In this document: positions 6,728-8,480 of the stretch, in pieces
How positions within the stretch are numbered: position 1 is the first letter of the stretch
Layout: each line of letters opens with the position of its first letter
Assembly: GCA_045646245.1 (NCBI GenBank)
Contig: JAZRKJ010000046.1
Span: 1 to 8,480 of the forward strand
Reading direction: 5' to 3'
Origin: SIG607 sp045646245
GTDB lineage: Bacteria > Bacillota > Clostridia > Oscillospirales > Acutalibacteraceae
Length of the DNA stretch: 8,480 nucleotides
Translations under genes and position numbers: made by a program
The notes under the pieces: generated by a model
Told to the model about the DNA's origin: nothing
Database searches by the model: none
Seen by the model: the letters and a program-made list of their open reading frames with translations, nothing else

Positions 6728-7624
6728 ATGTCGCTACGCACAGCAGAAGCGAATAAAGCCATTGTGGTAGCTTGGGAGCAAGAACAAAAACTAGTAACCA
6801 AAGGTACCGGTACTCGCGACTGGAGTCCTCAACAGCAGATTGATATAATAGAAAAAGGGAAAGCATATGATGATGACGGGAGAGCTATAGAAGGTCATCA
6901 CATGAAAAATGTTGCGAGTTTTCCAGAGTTGCAAGGCAACCCCGAAAATATTCAATTCCTTTCTCGAACGGAACATTTTGAAGCACATGGGGGTAGTTAT
7001 CAAAATCCTACAAACGGATATTATAACCCTATTACTAAAGATACTACTGTTTTCGTTGGTGATGAACTTAGACCTTGTCAGATTATTAAACTGAGCAATC
7101 CGATTATTGCGTTGGACGAATATTCGAGCATTAAGGATGAAGTTCCAAAATCATATAAAGAAGCAAATCAAGTAGCAGACGGTGCTTTGCCGAAAAAATT
7201 GTCACACCAGTCAAAAGCCTTGCTTAATACTTCTAACAAGCCAAAGGAAGAAAATATTATTTTAAGCGGATTTCATAAGGTTCGTAATTCATTTAGAAAC
7301 TTTGAATCCAATCATCCCATCGCAAGTGAAATCATAAAAACGGTTGGTCCCCTCGTTGCTGAATATGCTATAGCTTATGGGACTTCAGCAGTAGTGAATG
7401 GTTTAAGTTCAAAGCAAAAAATAACTACGGGTAAAAATGTTGTTAAAACAGCAACAAAAAGTAATAACACTATAGAAACTGTAGCAAATATCGTTTCTGA
7501 TGAAATTGAAAAAGCAACTCGTTCCTCACCCAAGGCACATACTGTATCGGGATATACTGCTTATAGGTACGGCAAAAAGATTGAGGTTGCCGCATATCCG
7601 AGAGGCGGAAAAACAAAAACCTAA
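6728..7624 (+). CDS. Putative nuclease toxin with N-terminal GHH-type HNH/Endo VII domain
   Basis: In this 298-residue protein, residues about 8-100 match the toxin domains of the HNH/Endo VII group with a GHH signature. GTRDWSPQQQ (27-36) precedes EGHHMKNV (55-62) with His57 and His58. NPENIQFLSRTEHFEAHGG (71-89) supplies Asn74, His83 and His87, consistent with a metal-dependent beta-beta-alpha nuclease. Such domains normally sit at the C-terminus of large secreted polymorphic toxins. Here the domain starts almost at the initiator Met and no signal peptide, LXG/WXG, RHS or PAAR region precedes it. The remaining part (about 101-298) is unrecognised. It has a Lys/Ser-rich linker, one mildly hydrophobic stretch (IIKTVGPLVAEYAIAYGTSA, 202-221) and a basic C-terminal motif (VSGYTAYRYGKKIEVAAYPRGG). 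AGGGGG at 6715-6720 serves as ribosome binding site. Coupling to the SUKH gene suggests antidote-first expression. Nuclease fold is well supported; target and delivery are unknown. Confidence 0.82.
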   Translation: MSLRTAEANKAIVVAWEQEQKLVTKGTGTRDWSPQQQIDIIEKGKAYDDDGRAIEGHHMKNVASFPELQGNPENIQFLSRTEHFEAHGGSYQNPTNGYYNPITKDTTVFVGDELRPCQIIKLSNPIIALDEYSSIKDEVPKSYKEANQVADGALPKKLSHQSKALLNTSNKPKEENIILSGFHKVRNSFRNFESNHPIASEIIKTVGPLVAEYAIAYGTSAVVNGLSSKQKITTGKNVVKTATKSNNTIETVANIVSDEIEKATRSSPKAHTVSGYTAYRYGKKIEVAAYPRGGKTKT

Positions 7625-7691
7625 ACTCTATTATTGCTTTTTAGAATTGCTCGCACACTTATATTCAATATTCACACATTCGTAAAAATAA

Positions 7692-7723
7692 ACCTCCTTT
7701 GCTACAATAAAGGCAAAGGAGGT
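7692..7723. repeat. Perfect inverted repeat spanning the promoter and ribosome binding site
   Basis: ACCTCCTTTGC (7692-7702) and GCAAAGGAGGT (7713-7723) form a perfect 11-bp stem around TACAATAAAG. The right arm contains the ribosome binding site of the next gene. The left arm contains ACCTCCTTT, identical to the anti-Shine-Dalgarno end of 16S rRNA. In an RNA transcribed through the region the site would be buried. In DNA the repeat is a symmetrical element around a -10 box. Confidence 0.85.
7700..7708 (+). promoter_or_regulatory. Possible extended -10 promoter inside the inverted repeat
   Basis: TGC-TACAAT (7700-7708) resembles the TGC-TATAAT elements of ppdK and the SUKH gene. A start 6-8 nt downstream would be at about 7714-7716, inside the right arm. 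The mRNA would then begin almost at the ribosome binding site (GGAGG 7718-7722) and lack the sequestering left arm. No good -35 is visible. Confidence 0.5.
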
Positions 7724-7729
7724 AATTTT

Positions 7730-8032
7730 ATGGCAAACTTTATCGAAGAATTTTATTACGGCAATCTCGACCCACAGGCACGTAGCACTAAAGAAAACAA
7801 AACGGTGCAAAAACAAATGGAGGTGTTGATGCTAAACGAAGACTTCTTAACCGAGCATCTATCGGGTGAAAGCAAAAAGAAATTCCTCGACTTTTGCAAC
7901 GCTTGGGGCGTAGTCAACGGCGAATCTAACCTTGACAGTTTCATTATGGGCTTCCGTCTCGGCGCTAACTTCACCTACGATACCTTTGTAAACGACGACG
8001 CACCATTTAAGGACTTACTCAAGGAGGCATAA
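7730..8032 (+). CDS. Small DUF6809-like protein
   Basis: The 100-residue acidic, soluble and mainly helical protein begins MANFIEEFYYGNLDP. That fits the start pattern I associate with DUF6809 proteins (a LYYGN motif and then P). It ends with SFIMGFRLGANFTYDTF (70-86), like the GFRLG helix of that family. The middle is charged and amphipathic. Function is unknown; I recall such genes in clostridial mobile elements, which fits TnpV starting 2 nt downstream. The start is ATG 7730, with GGAGG (7718-7722) 7 nt upstream; the longer open frame from 7634 is rejected because it would translate through the inverted repeat and has no ribosome binding site. Codons are richer in C at third positions (CTC, GAC, AAC) than in the toxin pair. 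The name rests on recalled motifs. Confidence 0.75.
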   Translation: MANFIEEFYYGNLDPQARSTKENKTVQKQMEVLMLNEDFLTEHLSGESKKKFLDFCNAWGVVNGESNLDSFIMGFRLGANFTYDTFVNDDAPFKDLLKEA

Positions 8033-8034
8033 CA

Positions 8035-8403
8035 ATGGAGCAATATATCTACGACGAAACTAACGGCTTGTGGTACGAACGCGACGGCGACTACTATATC
8101 CCTTGCCTGAAACTCCCCGAGATAAATATAGGTATATGGGGCGAACGCTATCTCACCTACATCCGTGAACATAAGAAACTGCTACATACCAAACTAATGA
8201 TAAACGGCACCCTATACACCCACCTCGCCGACATCAACAAACAGGCAGAAGAAATGTTTTCTGAGCTGGTAAACCAAATAAAAACTCGCGATGGCATCAC
8301 CGAACAACTAAAAGCAGACAACCAACTCGAATGGGTCTGCCGCATGAACAACATCCGCTCCCGCGCAAACGAAATAATATATAATAAGTTAATATATGTA
8401 TAA
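8035..8403 (+). CDS. tnpV: Transposon-encoded protein TnpV
   Basis: The 122-residue protein has the TnpV pattern. An aromatic N-terminus leads to YYIPCLKLPE (20-29), then GIWGERYLTYIREHKK (33-48). A central HLADINKQAEEMF (63-75) and ITEQLKADNQLEWVCRMNNIR (88-108) follow, and the protein ends EIIYNKLIYV. TnpV was named from clostridial mobilisable transposons of the Tn4451/Tn4453 type and is common in Clostridia mobile elements. Its role is unclear and it is not itself the recombinase. No large serine recombinase (TnpX) is in this window. Ribosome binding site AAGGAGG (8021-8027) lies within the last codons of the upstream gene and 7 nt before the ATG, so the two genes form a tight operon. Codon use matches its upstream partner and differs from the SUKH-nuclease pair. 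Confidence 0.88.
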   Translation: MEQYIYDETNGLWYERDGDYYIPCLKLPEINIGIWGERYLTYIREHKKLLHTKLMINGTLYTHLADINKQAEEMFSELVNQIKTRDGITEQLKADNQLEWVCRMNNIRSRANEIIYNKLIYV

Positions 8404-8406
8404 ACA

Positions 8407-8456
8407 AAATCTCGGCTAAAATGTGAAAGTTTCATATTTAGCCGAGATTTTTATTG
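8407..8456 (+). terminator. Rho-independent terminator after tnpV
   Basis: AAATCTCGGCTAAA (8407-8420), a bulged A and TGTGAA pair with the arm at 8431-8450, which includes TTTAGCCGAGATTT. The stem is about 20 bp with one G-U pair. The stem runs straight into a T-run (8448-8452). The stem starts 3 nt after the tnpV stop. The A-run on the other side means it could also act on minus-strand transcription. Confidence 0.9.
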
Positions 8457-8480
8457 CTATAACAGAGCAAAAATAATCCC

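Noticed and set aside
7634..7729. 32-codon N-terminal extension of the DUF6809-like protein
   Set aside because: There is no ribosome binding site before 7634, and the extension would translate through the inverted repeat. The family-like start MANFIEEFYYGN at 7730 has an ideal GGAGG.
6001..8480. Direct repeats or att sites flanking the accessory segment
   Set aside because: TGCTATAA-like strings recur (near 6013, 6240 and 8455), but they are short and explained by -10 promoter elements or chance. No longer duplicated sequence was seen.

Overview
This window looks like a Clostridia-type Firmicutes chromosome of low to moderate GC, possibly a gut member of the Oscillospirales or relatives. 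The evidence is AT-rich intergenic DNA with sigma-A promoters (several of the extended TGC-TATAAT kind), strong GGAGG ribosome binding sites, clostridial pyruvate phosphate dikinase, type III pantothenate kinase, an ECF transporter S component and TnpV. The taxon is an inference; there is no rRNA or tRNA gene to fix it.

Left part (1-3267), housekeeping metabolism. The 5' end of an endonuclease/exonuclease/phosphatase-fold gene leaves the window on the minus strand. A short divergent promoter region separates it from a plus-strand operon: an FAD-dependent oxidoreductase, coaX (pantothenate to phosphopantothenate, the first step of CoA synthesis) and an ECF S component. The S component most likely imports a CoA precursor such as pantothenate, judged by its neighbour. 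The operon has one clear promoter (518-546) and ends at a perfect 13-bp terminator (3211-3248). Two inverted repeats lie between coaX and the S-component gene.

Middle (3268-6207). Pyruvate phosphate dikinase (ppdK) is intact, has all the catalytic residues I checked, and is monocistronic with an A/T-rich upstream region and an extended -10 promoter. Just after its stop is a start-less, 39-codon coding-looking tail followed by a strong terminator. I read this tail as the 3' remnant of a lost gene, marking a rearrangement junction.

Right part (6208-8480), accessory DNA. An AT-rich two-gene unit encodes a SUKH (SMI1/KNR4) immunity-type protein and, 3 nt downstream, a nuclease with the GHH-type HNH/Endo VII toxin domain. 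The immunity gene comes first, and the nuclease has no delivery domain at its N-terminus but a long unrecognised C-terminal extension. Next comes a second, differently composed pair: a DUF6809-like small protein and TnpV, a protein known from clostridial mobilisable transposons, closed by a strong hairpin terminator. Ahead of the DUF6809-like gene is a perfect 11-bp inverted repeat. It holds a -10 element in its loop, the ribosome binding site in its right arm and an anti-Shine-Dalgarno copy in its left arm. This is the most unusual regulatory structure in the window. No recombinase, att site, CRISPR array or tRNA was found.
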